Assembly: GCA_021782495.1 (NCBI GenBank)
Contig: JAJXUV010000003.1
Location: 62,001-126,000 of the forward strand
From: Pseudomonadota bacterium
GTDB lineage: Bacteria > Pseudomonadota > Gammaproteobacteria > UBA1113
Length of the DNA: 64,000 bases
Direction: 5' to 3'
Of this stretch, positions 1 through 9,397 are shown piece after piece. Under the pieces are notes generated by a model. It saw only the letters and a program-made list of their open reading frames with translations. It was not told the DNA's origin and made no database searches. The translations under genes were made by a program, and so were the position numbers. Numbering within the stretch: position 1 is the stretch's first letter; each line of letters opens with the position of its first letter.

Positions 1-723
1 AACTTTTATAATCCTCACTGTGTTAATAAAAGTGCATTCAGAAATCTTCTTTTCCTTCAGAAGCCGAAAAGAAATTGTTTTCAATTCATCATTTTGACAA
101 GCATTCATCAGACGAAAAGCATCATAAAGTGCAAATTCCTCTGGGTACAATAGCTGAAGATCAGCTACATTCTCAGAGTCTAAAGAGCATAGATATATAT
201 GACAAGAAAAAATAAAGTGTTGCGCAGAAATTTTTTCTTCCTGATACAAGTCTATTAAAGACTTGGGGATCTCGGCTGACATATTTTTACATACATAATT
301 GGCGACGGATAGAGTTTCTGTGTCCTGTAGCTGAAGTTTATCAAGTAACACATTTTCAATATATTCAATTAATGTATCTAAATAGCCGATATTGGATTGA
401 ACAAGTGTGTGTTCTTGCATTTTACAGTAATCTACATGTTTTTCTTTCAAAGCTTTTAATTTTTGTATCCATGGCCATACTGATAGACCATTCAACTCTT
501 TGAAAGCATCTCCTTTGATAATTTCATCAATGGCAGTCAAAAGATTTATTGTACTTTCATACGCTTTTCCATCTACTATTGCCATCTTACTTTGTTGTAA
601 AATTTCTAAATTCTGCTTGATCAATAAAGCCAGTGTTTCAGGACTATCACTAGCATCAAATACATCCGCCATTTTTCTGGTTCCATGTCTCTGTCTACGT
701 CTATGTATTCTATTCCATGCCAT
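1..723 (-). CDS. Unrecognised protein, C-terminus cut by the window edge
   Basis: Codons run open from an ATG at 721-723 down to base 1, giving 241 residues with no stop, so the gene continues outside the window. An in-frame TGA lies four codons before this ATG and a GAGG motif sits about 8 bases upstream, which supports the start. The product begins with a strongly basic stretch (MAWNRIHRRRQRHGTRK) and continues as a mainly helical, Leu/Glu/Lys-rich protein with no signal peptide or membrane segment. I recognise no family. It lies 36 bases downstream of the coiled-coil gene at 760-2556 on the same strand and is probably co-transcribed with it. Function unknown; an effector-like role is only a guess from the neighbour. 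Confidence 0.75.
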   Translation of the reverse strand, partial: MAWNRIHRRRQRHGTRKMADVFDASDSPETLALLIKQNLEILQQSKMAIVDGKAYESTINLLTAIDEIIKGDAFKELNGLSVWPWIQKLKALKEKHVDYCKMQEHTLVQSNIGYLDTLIEYIENVLLDKLQLQDTETLSVANYVCKNMSAEIPKSLIDLYQEEKISAQHFIFSCHIYLCSLDSENVADLQLLYPEEFALYDAFRLMNACQNDELKTISFRLLKEKKISECTFINTVRIIKV

Positions 724-759
724 ACAAACACCTCACGGGTTTAGACAGACATTCAGCGG

Positions 760-2556
760 CTATTTCTTTGGCCTTGCTGAAGTCTGTGGTTGTGTTAACA
801 ATATCGCGCTATTTATCCAATCTAATTGTCCCTCTCGCATTTCAACATCCATAGTAGGTTGATTAGGATCTTTTTTATAAGCAGCTTCATAATTTTCCCC
901 ATACACTAGCAAGGTTTTACAAAAATTATTAGCCAATTCAGAATCGCCAAAGAGTTTCGCTATATTTTGACTTCTAAAGAGCTTAACCATTCCCAATCGT
1001 TGATGGTATGTAAAAGTATGATGGGGTTCACAATACCCTTTAGAAAGCAATTTACCATTGCGATCTTTTTGTTTAGACAATTCTGTAATCCCAGATTGAA
1101 CAAACTTATTGTAAGATTCATAATCATCTTGTTGTTCTTGCCTTTCGCTTTGAATAATAACTTCTATCTCTTTAAGACCTGGAATTTCACCATCCATCAT
1201 TTGCAATATATTCCAGCTATTTTTGGGTAAATGTTGATTTTTTTGAGCAAACACTTTAGCTTGTTCGATAAGAAAACACATAGGTGCATTGTATAAGAAA
1301 AAATAGCACAAGATAACTTGTATATTGTGTATTTTTGCTTGTATATCCTGTATTTTTACTTGTGGATTTGGGCCTTGGTTAGGAAACATAGCAAAAGCAT
1401 TGCTACTGCTACTACCGCTTGAGACTGAAAATTCCTTAAGCTTAGCTTCTAGCGATTTAATTTCCGCATTTAACCTAGGAAGTTCATTTAATAGACTTTT
1501 TATAACCTTAAAAACTAACAATGGCTTTCGGTAGAGTATCATTGCTTGCATATCATTCAATTTATAAACGCTTTTTCCACTTTCAGTTTCATAATGAGCA
1601 TAAGGTTTAGGCTGTAGCTCGTCTTCGCCTTGCTTTTGTTTTTGTTTTTGTTTTTGTGCTGCTTCTTCTATTGCTTGCTCTCTTTGCTTCTGCTCTTCTG
1701 CTTTCTCTTGTAACATCCTAGCAACTAACTGAAAAACTGCTGCATTTACATCCTGTCGCGGCATTATAGCACCACTTTCTGCTGAAGGAATAAAACTCAG
1801 CGCTAAAGTACTTAATTGCACCCAATTAGCAGCTGCACTTTCAAGTTCTTTGTTTCTCGCTTCTTCTTGTTTCAGCTTTTCAGTTACTTTTTCTTTCTCA
1901 GAGGATAAACTCTCTATTTCACCCTTAAGATTAGACATTTCTAGTTGAGCGCTCTCCACTTCTCTTCGCTTTACTTCTATTTCTTCTTCTTTTAGTTTTT
2001 TTTCTTCAAGCTGCCGTCGCTCTAATTCTTTAACCTTCTCCTCCATCGCTCTTTTTTCGTCCTGCATCACACGCAATTTTTCTTCTGCATCTGATTCTTC
2101 CTTTTTATCTTTCTCATCTGTGGGATGGCTTTCTTCTTTTTCCAATCTTTTAGCAAGCTGCTCTAAAGCCTGGATTTTTTGATCTATCCTTCCAACAAAG
2201 GTTGCTCTTGTTGCAAATTCACTCGGAAAAAAAAGACGTTTTACATTACCATCGGCTCTAGCTTTAACAACATCTCGTATTTTTTCCAGTCCTAAAATAA
2301 CATATTGAATTGTTTTTTGTTGGAGAGCAGCTTGTAAAATAAGGCCAATATATCCACGACCTGCAGTAAGATGATCGCCTAAATCGGAAGTGTTCTGTGA
2401 ATCTGTTAAAAGCGACTTTAGTATCGCATCTACCTCATTACCTAAAGGAGAATAAATTTGGAGTATCTCACTTACCTCTTTTTGAGTTAAAGGAGAGTGA
2501 GTAGCTTCTTTGATTTGACTAAATGGTGATGAAAATGATGATTCTACCGCCGACAT
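760..2556 (-). CDS. Large coiled-coil protein, unrecognised, effector-like
   Basis: About 598 residues. An in-frame TTG lies 8 codons upstream, but AGGAGG placed 5 bases before the ATG (MSAVESSFSS) makes 2556 the clear start. Roughly residues 1-130 are globular and helical. A long Glu/Lys/Arg-rich coiled coil follows (about 130-250), then a low-complexity KQKQKQKQ run, a short hydrophobic patch near the middle of the C-terminal half, and a helical tail ending SARPKK. No enzymatic motif is visible and I recognise no family. Coiled coils and low complexity are common in secreted effectors of intracellular gammaproteobacteria, but that is inference. It has its own sigma70-type promoter and no PmrA-like box, unlike the effector-like genes at 22-29 kb. 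Confidence 0.85.
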   Translation of the reverse strand: MSAVESSFSSPFSQIKEATHSPLTQKEVSEILQIYSPLGNEVDAILKSLLTDSQNTSDLGDHLTAGRGYIGLILQAALQQKTIQYVILGLEKIRDVVKARADGNVKRLFFPSEFATRATFVGRIDQKIQALEQLAKRLEKEESHPTDEKDKKEESDAEEKLRVMQDEKRAMEEKVKELERRQLEEKKLKEEEIEVKRREVESAQLEMSNLKGEIESLSSEKEKVTEKLKQEEARNKELESAAANWVQLSTLALSFIPSAESGAIMPRQDVNAAVFQLVARMLQEKAEEQKQREQAIEEAAQKQKQKQKQGEDELQPKPYAHYETESGKSVYKLNDMQAMILYRKPLLVFKVIKSLLNELPRLNAEIKSLEAKLKEFSVSSGSSSSNAFAMFPNQGPNPQVKIQDIQAKIHNIQVILCYFFLYNAPMCFLIEQAKVFAQKNQHLPKNSWNILQMMDGEIPGLKEIEVIIQSERQEQQDDYESYNKFVQSGITELSKQKDRNGKLLSKGYCEPHHTFTYHQRLGMVKLFRSQNIAKLFGDSELANNFCKTLLVYGENYEAAYKKDPNQPTMDVEMREGQLDWINSAILLTQPQTSARPKK

Positions 2557-2652
2557 AATACCTCCTAATTTATTGGTCAATTACTATTGTTTCTCAACTA
2601 TCGTTCTTCTTAACGTTTATTTGATAAAAGACATAGCCTTTTATACTGCTGG

Positions 2653-2681
2653 ATCATAATTACAAACAAAGAGCATGTCAA
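2653..2681 (-). promoter_or_regulatory. Sigma70-type promoter for the 760-2556 operon
   Basis: Read on the minus strand there is a perfect TTGACA (2676-2681), a 17-base spacer and TATGAT (2653-2658, five of six to consensus). It lies about 100 bases before the ATG at 2556, leaving a 5' untranslated region of about 90 bases. It is among the best matches to a vegetative promoter in the window. Confidence 0.7.
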
Positions 2682-2823
2682 TAGCAAATTCTAGTGTTAC
2701 TATTTATTGTTTCACAGAATTAAGAGATACAAACATTTCAACCAACAGTGGTAATACCGAGGGTATCCTTAAAAACTTATACGGGTTTGTATTGAGCGTC
2801 TCAAGAATTTTGAAAAGATTCTC

Positions 2824-2934
2824 TTAGATTGCTTCTTCGCTCTTACTGGCCCCTTCTTTTTGCACTAGCTCGATAGAACAGCCTTCTCCCAAGGACAATA
2901 TGCGGAGATTTGCTTTATTTGCATGTTTAGGCAA
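2824..2934 (-). other. Short open frame in the gap upstream of map, possible gene remnant
   Basis: The 422-base gap between the two divergent genes holds the promoter above and this 36-codon minus-strand frame. It starts at TTG and ends KSEEAI. The composition (LRILSLGEGCSIELVQKEG) looks protein-like rather than random, but there is no ATG, no clear ribosome binding site, and an in-frame TGA lies a few codons upstream. It may be the tail of a decayed gene. Nothing else gene-like was seen in this gap. Confidence 0.2.
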
Positions 2935-2978
2935 GACTTTATATCATATTAGATTGACCAAATTTAACTGGATAAATA

Positions 2979-3752
2979 ATGAGCAGCATGATTAAGACCC
3001 CAGAAGCGATTGAAAAAATGCGTGTCTCCGGCAGATTGGCGGCCGAGGCTTTAGAAATGATCACGCCTTATGTCAAACCTGGCGTCACTACTGACGAATT
3101 GAATCAAATTTGCCACGATTACGTGATCAATGTGCAAAATGCCTACCCTTCTTCTTTGGGTTATCATGATTTTCCAAAATCCATGTGTACTTCCATTAAC
3201 CATGTAGTGTGTCACGGTATTCCCAGCGATCGCGTGCTTAAAAACGGCGACATTGTGAATATTGACATTACTGTCTTAAAAGACGGCTATCATGGCGACA
3301 CCAGTAAAATGTTTTTGGTGGGTAAAACCTCTGTCTTGGCAGAACGGTTGGTGCGCGTCACGCAAGAATGTCTTTATAAAGGCATTGCCCTGGTCAAGCC
3401 TGGATGTACACTCGGCGATATTGGTGCTGCCATACAAGAACACGCGCATGCGCACCGTTTTTCAGTCGTGCGTGAATATTGCGGTCATGGTATCGGGCAA
3501 AATATGCATGAAGATCCTCAGATTTTACATTATGGTGTGGCGGGTCAAGGATTGAGTTTAGAAGAAGGCATGGTCTTTACCATTGAACCGATGATCAATG
3601 CGGGCAAAGCCGCTGTTAAATTGTTAAGCGATGGTTGGACGGTGGTCACCAAAGATCACAGTTTGTCGGCACAATGGGAACACACGATCCTGGTGACCAA
3701 AGCCGGCCATGAAGTATTGACCCAACGCACGGAAGAATTGTCAATTCCATGA
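2979..3752 (+). CDS. map: Methionine aminopeptidase, type I
   Basis: Removes the initiator methionine from nascent proteins in the cytoplasm. The 257 residues match the family length and align throughout with the E. coli enzyme. The five metal ligands are visible: D96 and D107 (NIDITVLKDGYHGD), H170 (CGHGIGQ), E203 (FTIEPM) and E234 (QWEHTIL). A second ATG three codons in (MIKTPEAI) could also be the start. No strong ribosome binding site is seen before either. The stop overlaps the start of birA by four bases (ATGA), so the two are translationally coupled. Confidence 0.97.
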   Translation: MSSMIKTPEAIEKMRVSGRLAAEALEMITPYVKPGVTTDELNQICHDYVINVQNAYPSSLGYHDFPKSMCTSINHVVCHGIPSDRVLKNGDIVNIDITVLKDGYHGDTSKMFLVGKTSVLAERLVRVTQECLYKGIALVKPGCTLGDIGAAIQEHAHAHRFSVVREYCGHGIGQNMHEDPQILHYGVAGQGLSLEEGMVFTIEPMINAGKAAVKLLSDGWTVVTKDHSLSAQWEHTILVTKAGHEVLTQRTEELSIP

Positions 3753-4744
3753 AAGCAAAAACGACCCTAGTTTTAAACCAGAATTTGGTTAAACTGCTGC
3801 GTTTATTGCAAGATGGTCAATACCACGATGGCACTTCTATCGGCAAAACCCTCAATATTACGCGCGGTGGTGTTTGGAAGTTGATTAAAAAACTGGAGCA
3901 ATATCAGGTTGCTTTCACTTCGATGAAAGGAAAAGGCTATCAACTCAATGAACCTTTGATTTTGTTGGATGGTGAAAAAATACAGAATTCATTGGGAAAA
4001 ATACCGCTCAAAATAGAGGTCTTAGAAAAAGTCGACTCGACCAATCAATATTTAAAGCTTTCGCAAGCCCCTATTGAAGAAGTGCGTGTTTGTCTTTCTG
4101 AAATGCAAACCAAAGGTCGTGGTCGTTTGAATCGAAGCTGGTATTCGCCCTTTGGTAAAAATATTTATTTTTCGATGCGTTATCCTTTTCAAAAAGATTT
4201 GAGTGAATTGTCGGGCTTAAGCCTCGTCGTGGCTTTGAGTGTTGCTCATACTTTGAATACCATTATCGGATTTCAGGAAAAAATAAAATTGAAATGGCCC
4301 AATGATGTGATAGTTCAAGGGGAAAAAATGGCGGGGATCCTCATTGAAATTCAAGCGGAATCCAATGGGTTTTCACAGGTGGTGATTGGCATCGGCATCA
4401 ATGTCAATGAAACTGATGCGGATCAAAATAACATTACACAGCCGTGGTCTTCACTGAAAAAAATAACGGGAATAAATTACGATCGTAATGGGATTTGTGC
4501 TGAATTGATTTCTAAACTGCTTTCGTATTTACAACGGTTTTCAGTTTCAGGTCTCAGCGATTTTAATACAGAATGGCAAGAACGCGATTTACTTTTTGGA
4601 AAGGCTGTAGAATTAATGTCGGGGAATCAACCATACAGCGGTATTGCACAAGGCATAGACGCTCAAGGACATTTAGTATTGAAACTGGCCGATGGTTCGC
4701 TGAAGGGATTTTCTTCAGGGGATACGAGTTTGAGGAAACAATGA
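3749..4744 (+). CDS. birA: Bifunctional biotin-[acetyl-CoA-carboxylase] ligase and biotin repressor
   Basis: Makes biotinyl-AMP and transfers biotin to acetyl-CoA carboxylase; with an N-terminal DNA-binding domain it can also repress biotin genes. The N-terminal winged helix-turn-helix is present (about residues 10-65, DGTSIGKTLNITRGGVWKLI). The ligase core has GRGRLNR (123-129) for adenylate binding, KWPND (182-186) and GEKMAGILIE. At 331 residues it is close to the E. coli length. It overlaps map by four bases and faces the bio cluster convergently, so it is a natural candidate to regulate the palindrome between bioB and bioA. Confidence 0.96.
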   Translation: MKAKTTLVLNQNLVKLLRLLQDGQYHDGTSIGKTLNITRGGVWKLIKKLEQYQVAFTSMKGKGYQLNEPLILLDGEKIQNSLGKIPLKIEVLEKVDSTNQYLKLSQAPIEEVRVCLSEMQTKGRGRLNRSWYSPFGKNIYFSMRYPFQKDLSELSGLSLVVALSVAHTLNTIIGFQEKIKLKWPNDVIVQGEKMAGILIEIQAESNGFSQVVIGIGINVNETDADQNNITQPWSSLKKITGINYDRNGICAELISKLLSYLQRFSVSGLSDFNTEWQERDLLFGKAVELMSGNQPYSGIAQGIDAQGHLVLKLADGSLKGFSSGDTSLRKQ

Positions 4745-4787
4745 AGCATCGTATTCTGTCATAATTACCGGGTAAATAGCGATAATT

Positions 4788-4958
4788 TAACTGAGCCGCG
4801 ACCGTAAAGGGAGCGGTAGTTCAAGGCAAGGAACTATGCTTACCAAAAAAGCTCAATTTTAAACGAAAACCAAACACCCAGGAGTTGAAACGGCCCTTTG
4901 TCCTTATTCTGGTTTCTCACTCCGAACCACCGCTCCCTGACGGTCGCGGCTCGGTTAG
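4788..4958. repeat. Type-1 palindromic element (MITE-like), overlaps the bioD 3' end
   Basis: Two arms of about 35 bases in inverted orientation (4788-4822 and 4923-4958; core CGCGACCGTMAGGGAGCGGT) flank about 100 bases. The left arm is slightly decayed. The right arm is read through by bioD and provides its last residues and stop codon. The same arms recur at 17258, 24741, 26502, 29471, 31078, 35805, 42492 and 54110. Confidence 0.85.
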
Positions 4959-5651
4959 AAACTGCTCGGCGATTGTCGCAAGATACGAAACATCTATAGT
5001 ATTCTCTCTTATTTTCTCCAACCCGAAAGGAACAACACCTAAACAAGGAGCGGAAAGCCAGTGCTTTAGCGTTTCAATATTTTCTTCGCATAAAAATGCA
5101 TTGCTGTCTAAGCAATTGGCGACCCAGCCTAAAAAGGGAATTTGCGAAGCTTGAATGGCTTGATGCGTTAAAATGGTATGATTCAAACAACCGAGTCGAA
5201 TGCCGACCACTAAAATAACCGGTACTTTCAAAGCTAAAACGACATCCGAAAATAATTCGGTCTCATTTAAAGGAACATGCCAGCCTCCCACCCCTTCTAT
5301 TAAAGTGATATCGGCTTCTTTTACAACCTCCAAAGATTGATAAGATGCTTTTACAACCTCAGAAACAGACAGCGTTTTCCCCACAAATTTAGCGGCTAAA
5401 TGGGGCGCAATGGGATCTTTTAAAGCGATGGGATTGATAATATCGTAAGAGCGTTTCAAAGAAGCCGCTTTTTGAAGTTCGATAACATCTTCGTTTACCC
5501 AGCGATCCTTTGCGTCTAGATTCAATCCTGAAGACAGGGGTTTTAAGCCAAAAGTTTGATACCCTGCTTCATTCAGTTTTTCCAATAATAAAGTAGTCAC
5601 CGTCGTTTTGCCGATAGCTGTATCTGTTCCTGTAATAAAAATTTTTCTCAT
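4917..5651 (-). CDS. bioD: Dethiobiotin synthetase with repeat-derived C-terminus
   Basis: ATP-dependent carboxylation of 7,8-diaminopelargonate to dethiobiotin, the step before biotin synthase. The P-loop GTDTAIGKTT (residues 7-16), the substrate loop KPLSSG and the ATP-grasping segment IEGVGGWHVPL are present. The final 13 residues (TEPRPSGSGGSE after a Leu) and the stop are encoded by an arm of the type-1 palindromic element, so the native tail has been replaced. At 244 residues it is longer than the usual 220-230. Last gene of the bioBFHCD cluster, separated from bioC by another palindromic repeat. Confidence 0.94.
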   Translation of the reverse strand: MRKIFITGTDTAIGKTTVTTLLLEKLNEAGYQTFGLKPLSSGLNLDAKDRWVNEDVIELQKAASLKRSYDIINPIALKDPIAPHLAAKFVGKTLSVSEVVKASYQSLEVVKEADITLIEGVGGWHVPLNETELFSDVVLALKVPVILVVGIRLGCLNHTILTHQAIQASQIPFLGWVANCLDSNAFLCEENIETLKHWLSAPCLGVVPFGLEKIRENTIDVSYLATIAEQFLTEPRPSGSGGSE

Positions 5652-5687
5652 TCCTCCCCCTTTTTCTACTCCTTGCTAGAATCATCC

Positions 5688-5805
5688 GGAAATCCCGAGC
5701 CAAGGCATGTCACTTGGGACCGTGAGCCGCATGGATGCGGCGTCCGAGCGTACAGGGATGTATTCACAGCGTGTCCCAAGGGGCATGCCTTGGCTCGGGA
5801 TTTCC
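5688..5805. repeat. Palindromic repeat with 33-base arms between bioC and bioD
   Basis: The left arm (5688-5720, beginning GGAAATCCCGAGCCAAGGCA) and the right arm (5773-5805, ending CTTGGCTCGGGATTTCC) are inverted copies with two or three mismatches, around a GC-rich 52-base centre. It fills the gap between the bioC stop and the bioD start. It is a different family from the TAACCGAGCC elements. It could act as a transcription attenuator inside the bio operon, but that is inference. Confidence 0.8.
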
Positions 5806-5810
5806 AACGA

Positions 5811-6551
5811 TCAGCACAAAGCATTCTCTTTCCTACAAACATAAATCCCCACACAATAAGTCAATCGAGGGTCCACACAATCCTCCACAAAAACATCGCG
5901 CAAATTGACTCTCAAAGCCTGCTGAAAAGAAACATTGGCCCCTACTTTTTTTAAAGAAACCAAAGCTTCTTTGTGCGATTCAAAACAACGAACAGAATGA
6001 TATAAACAAAATTCCACCACCTGAAATCCACTTTGTTCTAAGTGTTTAGAAATTTCTTCTTGCGCTAATAAAGGGTATTTAAAGCCTTGTTTTATTTCTG
6101 GGAAATTCCCCTTCACCGGCATAGAAAATACTAAATAACCCGATTGATTTAAATAATTCTGAAATAATTTAAATGTTTTTTCCAAATCAAGTGCCCATTG
6201 CAATCCCATGTTACAAAAAATAAGATCTAAAGTTTGTGCTTCAAACAAGTTATTTTCAAAATCGAATAAAATAGGGTGAACCGTCGACGGCAACTTATGC
6301 GCCGCGACAGACAACAATTTATCTGAAAAATCGATGGCATAACATTGTCGATGGGTAATGCGCTCGATCAATCTTAAAGTACTCTCCCCTGTTCCACAGG
6401 CAAAATCGGCCATCACTTCAAAATCAGTCGCTTGTTTTTTCAGCAATTGAATACTGTGATCGCAAACTTCATTTTGCAAAGAACAATACCTATCATAAGT
6501 ATCGAAAGATTTGTCGAATTGTCTTTTGATAGCGCTTTTTAAATTAACCAT
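5811..6551 (-). CDS. bioC: Malonyl-ACP O-methyltransferase
   Basis: Methylates malonyl-ACP to start pimelate synthesis by the fatty-acid machinery. SAM-binding motif I is ADFACGTGEST, followed by a typical class I Rossmann order (CYAIDFSDKLL, FCNMGLQWALD). The start was moved to the ATG at 6551 (MVNLKSAIKRQ) because it overlaps the bioH stop, while earlier in-frame ATGs lie within bioH. Length 246 residues, as expected. Works with BioH, encoded immediately upstream. Confidence 0.93.
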   Translation of the reverse strand: MVNLKSAIKRQFDKSFDTYDRYCSLQNEVCDHSIQLLKKQATDFEVMADFACGTGESTLRLIERITHRQCYAIDFSDKLLSVAAHKLPSTVHPILFDFENNLFEAQTLDLIFCNMGLQWALDLEKTFKLFQNYLNQSGYLVFSMPVKGNFPEIKQGFKYPLLAQEEISKHLEQSGFQVVEFCLYHSVRCFESHKEALVSLKKVGANVSFQQALRVNLRDVFVEDCVDPRLTYCVGIYVCRKENALC

Positions 6552-7239
6552 GCGATTCATCCAAAAAACGATCGATAAGTGCAGCATACAACTCTGTATG
6601 GGTTAAAAATCCCGCATGACCCGCATCGTCTATGGATAAAATATAGGCTTTTGGATTTAAAGCCAATAAAGCCGATTCGCCTTGCCGCATCACCGTGTCT
6701 TTTTCGGCTAAAATATGCAGAATTTCGATGCGAAGTGAGGCATATTCTTTTCGCAAATCCGTACACTGCATTTGATGCAACCAATGGATTAAATTTTCTT
6801 TGCAGTCTTTAAGGCTATAATCTTCTAATTTTGAAAGAATGCGTTTGTTTGGGAAGCCAACCGATCGTATAAATTGCTTTTGCAGAGTCTCAAAATCCTG
6901 CAAAGACAAATCGATGAAAGCTTGCATGGCTTCTGGTGGAATACCCGGGTAATCTTCTTCTTCAATCAATTTGGGTTGGCTAGAAAGCAAAATCAATTTA
7001 CGAACTTTTTCAGGAAACAAAGCCGCTATTTGAATGGCAATTAATCCTCCTAAAGACCAAGCAACGATTACGGAAGATTCCGAGATATTGCTCGATAAAT
7101 GTAAAGCCATTGCTTCAATGGAACTATTGTCCAACTCAAAATAATTCAAATTCTCGGCTTTTTTGCCTTTCAAAATACTGTGTAACAAAATGTCGCCAGA
7201 AAATCCCCAGCCAGAAAGACAATAAATCGGTTTCGTCAT
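6544..7239 (-). CDS. bioH: Pimeloyl-ACP methyl ester carboxylesterase
   Basis: Alpha/beta hydrolase that removes the methyl group from pimeloyl-ACP methyl ester and so ends elongation. The nucleophile elbow is AWSLGGL, the acid is in LAEKDTVM and the histidine in DDAGHAGFLTH. At 231 residues it is slightly shorter than E. coli BioH (256). Four-base overlap with bioF upstream and eight-base overlap with bioC downstream place it firmly in the operon. BioG or another esterase is possible in principle, but the motifs and context favour BioH. Confidence 0.9.
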   Translation of the reverse strand: MTKPIYCLSGWGFSGDILLHSILKGKKAENLNYFELDNSSIEAMALHLSSNISESSVIVAWSLGGLIAIQIAALFPEKVRKLILLSSQPKLIEEEDYPGIPPEAMQAFIDLSLQDFETLQKQFIRSVGFPNKRILSKLEDYSLKDCKENLIHWLHQMQCTDLRKEYASLRIEILHILAEKDTVMRQGESALLALNPKAYILSIDDAGHAGFLTHTELYAALIDRFLDESHG

Positions 7240-8402
7240 AGCGCTATTTTATCCAAAAGCAGAGCGATTTGCTGTTCGGTGTGCAAACAATTTAAAGAGA
7301 TTCTAAGAGCCGCTTCTGCATTGGGCACACTGGGCGGGCGAATGGCCGCTACATAAAATCCCTCATCCCACATTGAAGCTTGTAGCACCATGGTTTTCGC
7401 ATTGTCGCCGATACGAATCATCCTAACGGGCGTTTCATCGGTTGAAAGCAAGCTTATGTTTTTTTCTTCAAATTTTTTTTCATTAAAATAACGGTTAAAA
7501 AAAGCAATATTGCGATTTAAGCTATCGCGACGCCAAGATTCTTCTTGGATAATTTTTAAAGCCGCTTGGATCGCACAACTGATAGCAGGAGGCAAAGCCG
7601 TGCTATAGCGATAGGTTTTAGAAAATTGCAAGACCATTTCTATGATTTCTTTTCGCCCCACTACCATCGCACCCATCGCATTAAAGGCTTTTCCAAAGGG
7701 TAAAATCAGACAAGAAAATTGTGCTTGATTTAAAGAAGCCTGTTCTAAAATACCACGCCCTTCTTTACCTAACACGCCAATGCCATGCGCATCGTCTATA
7801 ATAAATTCAGCTTCGTATTTTTCGGCCAATTTATGCAAGCCTGGTACGTCCGCAAGTGAACCACGCATACTAAAAATGCTTTCCGTTAAAATCAAGTTAG
7901 GTGGATGATAAGTAGCCATTTTTTCTAAATGCAAAGTATCATTGTGTCGATAGCGATAGTGTTTTGCTCGAGACAATTGTATTCCATCTAATAAGGAAGC
8001 ATGACACAATTTGTCGGAAAAAACGATGTCTTGCCTTCCTAATAAACTCGAGAGTACTCCCAAATTAGCCGTATAACCCGAATTAAAAAAAACGGCACTG
8101 TCTACTTTTAACCAGTCTTTAAATGCATTTTCAAGATTTTCGACCACATCAAAATACCCTGAGACCATGGGCGCGGCACCACTGCCCATACCATAACGTT
8201 TCACGCCTTCTATCGTTGCATCCTGGATGGCGGGGTGTTGTGTCAAGCCTAAATAATCACTGCTCGAAAAATTAATGCACGGCTTTCCCTGGATGATAAT
8301 GCGGTTATTCTGGTATTCCCTGTGGCTTATCACACGGCGCGAGCGTTTTAATTGCTGCGCCTCCCATAATTTAAGTTTCTTGCGCAGCGTGTTGAGTAAC
8401 AT
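7236..8402 (-). CDS. bioF: 8-amino-7-oxononanoate synthase
   Basis: PLP enzyme that condenses pimeloyl-ACP with L-alanine to give KAPA. Family features include [34 protein letters not shown] and the PLP lysine in [13 protein letters not shown]. The 388 residues match the family. It overlaps the bioB 3' end by 32 bases and bioH by four, indicating tight translational coupling. Confidence 0.96.
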   Translation of the reverse strand: MLLNTLRKKLKLWEAQQLKRSRRVISHREYQNNRIIIQGKPCINFSSSDYLGLTQHPAIQDATIEGVKRYGMGSGAAPMVSGYFDVVENLENAFKDWLKVDSAVFFNSGYTANLGVLSSLLGRQDIVFSDKLCHASLLDGIQLSRAKHYRYRHNDTLHLEKMATYHPPNLILTESIFSMRGSLADVPGLHKLAEKYEAEFIIDDAHGIGVLGKEGRGILEQASLNQAQFSCLILPFGKAFNAMGAMVVGRKEIIEMVLQFSKTYRYSTALPPAISCAIQAALKIIQEESWRRDSLNRNIAFFNRYFNEKKFEEKNISLLSTDETPVRMIRIGDNAKTMVLQASMWDEGFYVAAIRPPSVPNAEAALRISLNCLHTEQQIALLLDKIAL

Positions 8403-9348
8403 TTTCGCGTACCGGAATTTTCATATTCAATTTTTCTAACAATTGAACGTCTCTGTCTAAACCAGGATTTTTAGCCGTTAACAATCGATCCCCTATCCAA
8501 ATAGAATTGGCACCCGCCATAAAACACCAAGCTTGGGTTTCATCGCTCATGTTTTCTCTGCCCGCCGACAACCGAATGATTGAACTTGGAAAGACAATAC
8601 GGGTAAGCGCAATCGTTTTAATCAATTCGAAAGGATCTAAAGGCGGTGTGTCCGCCAAAGGCGTTCCTTCAATCGGGATCAATTGATTGATGGGAATACT
8701 TTTAGGTGGCTGCGGCAATTGGGATAAAGTCAATAACATGCGTATTCTATCGAGCCTCGTTTCTCCCATTCCCACAATGCCACCACAACACACTTGTAAT
8801 CCCGCGTCCATCACGTGTTTCAAGGTATTTAAACGATCTTCATAAGTGCGCGTAGAAATAATGGAAGGATAAAATTCAGCGGAAGTATCTAGATTATGGT
8901 TGTAAAAATCCAAGCCTCCTTCTTTCAAAGCCTGTGCATCCTCTTTTTCCAATAAACCTAAAGTTACACAGGTTTCTAATCCCAAGGCCTTAACCCCTTG
9001 AATCATTTCCACAACTTGTGGTAAATCTCGAGCATTCGGTTTGCGCCAAGCAGCCCCCATACAAAATCGTTTCGCCCCATTTTGCTTCGCGAGCCTAGCT
9101 TCATTCAGCACTGTATCCAAAGAAGATAATTTTTCTTTTTTGAGACCTGTTTTATAATGCGCACTTTGCGGACAATAAGCACAATCTTCAGGACAAGAGC
9201 CGGTTTTAATATTAGAAAGTGTACAAAATTCCATCTCTTCGTACTTAAAATGCTGGCGATGAACACTGGAAGCCTGGTAAATTAATTCAAAAAAAGGCTG
9301 GTCTAACAAAGCCAATAAAGCTTCTTCGTTCCACTGTGTTTGGGTCAT
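8371..9348 (-). CDS. bioB: Biotin synthase (radical SAM)
   Basis: Inserts sulfur into dethiobiotin using a radical-SAM [4Fe-4S] cluster. The cluster motif is CPEDCAYC, with typical downstream segments [12 protein letters not shown] and [11 protein letters not shown]. In-frame ATGs occur at 9363, 9360 and 9348. I chose 9348 (MTQTQWNEE) because it aligns with the usual BioB N-terminus and because the predicted promoter leaves only about 10 bases before 9363. First gene of the minus-strand operon, divergent from bioA. Confidence 0.95.
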   Translation of the reverse strand: MTQTQWNEEALLALLDQPFFELIYQASSVHRQHFKYEEMEFCTLSNIKTGSCPEDCAYCPQSAHYKTGLKKEKLSSLDTVLNEARLAKQNGAKRFCMGAAWRKPNARDLPQVVEMIQGVKALGLETCVTLGLLEKEDAQALKEGGLDFYNHNLDTSAEFYPSIISTRTYEDRLNTLKHVMDAGLQVCCGGIVGMGETRLDRIRMLLTLSQLPQPPKSIPINQLIPIEGTPLADTPPLDPFELIKTIALTRIVFPSSIIRLSAGRENMSDETQAWCFMAGANSIWIGDRLLTAKNPGLDRDVQLLEKLNMKIPVRENVTQHAAQET

Positions 9349-9368
9349 TTTAAAATCCATCATATGTA

Positions 9369-9397
9369 TTGTGATGGCCCATCTTAACTGATAGAAT
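9369..9397 (+). promoter_or_regulatory. Predicted bioA promoter
   Basis: TTGTGA (9369-9374), a 17-base spacer and TAGAAT (9392-9397), about 40 bases before the bioA ATG. The -10 box lies inside the central palindrome, so a protein bound there would block it. Confidence 0.5.

Noticed and set aside
4885-5154. 89-codon plus-strand frame across the type-1 element
   Set aside because: Antisense to bioD and built largely from the repeat; no gene features.
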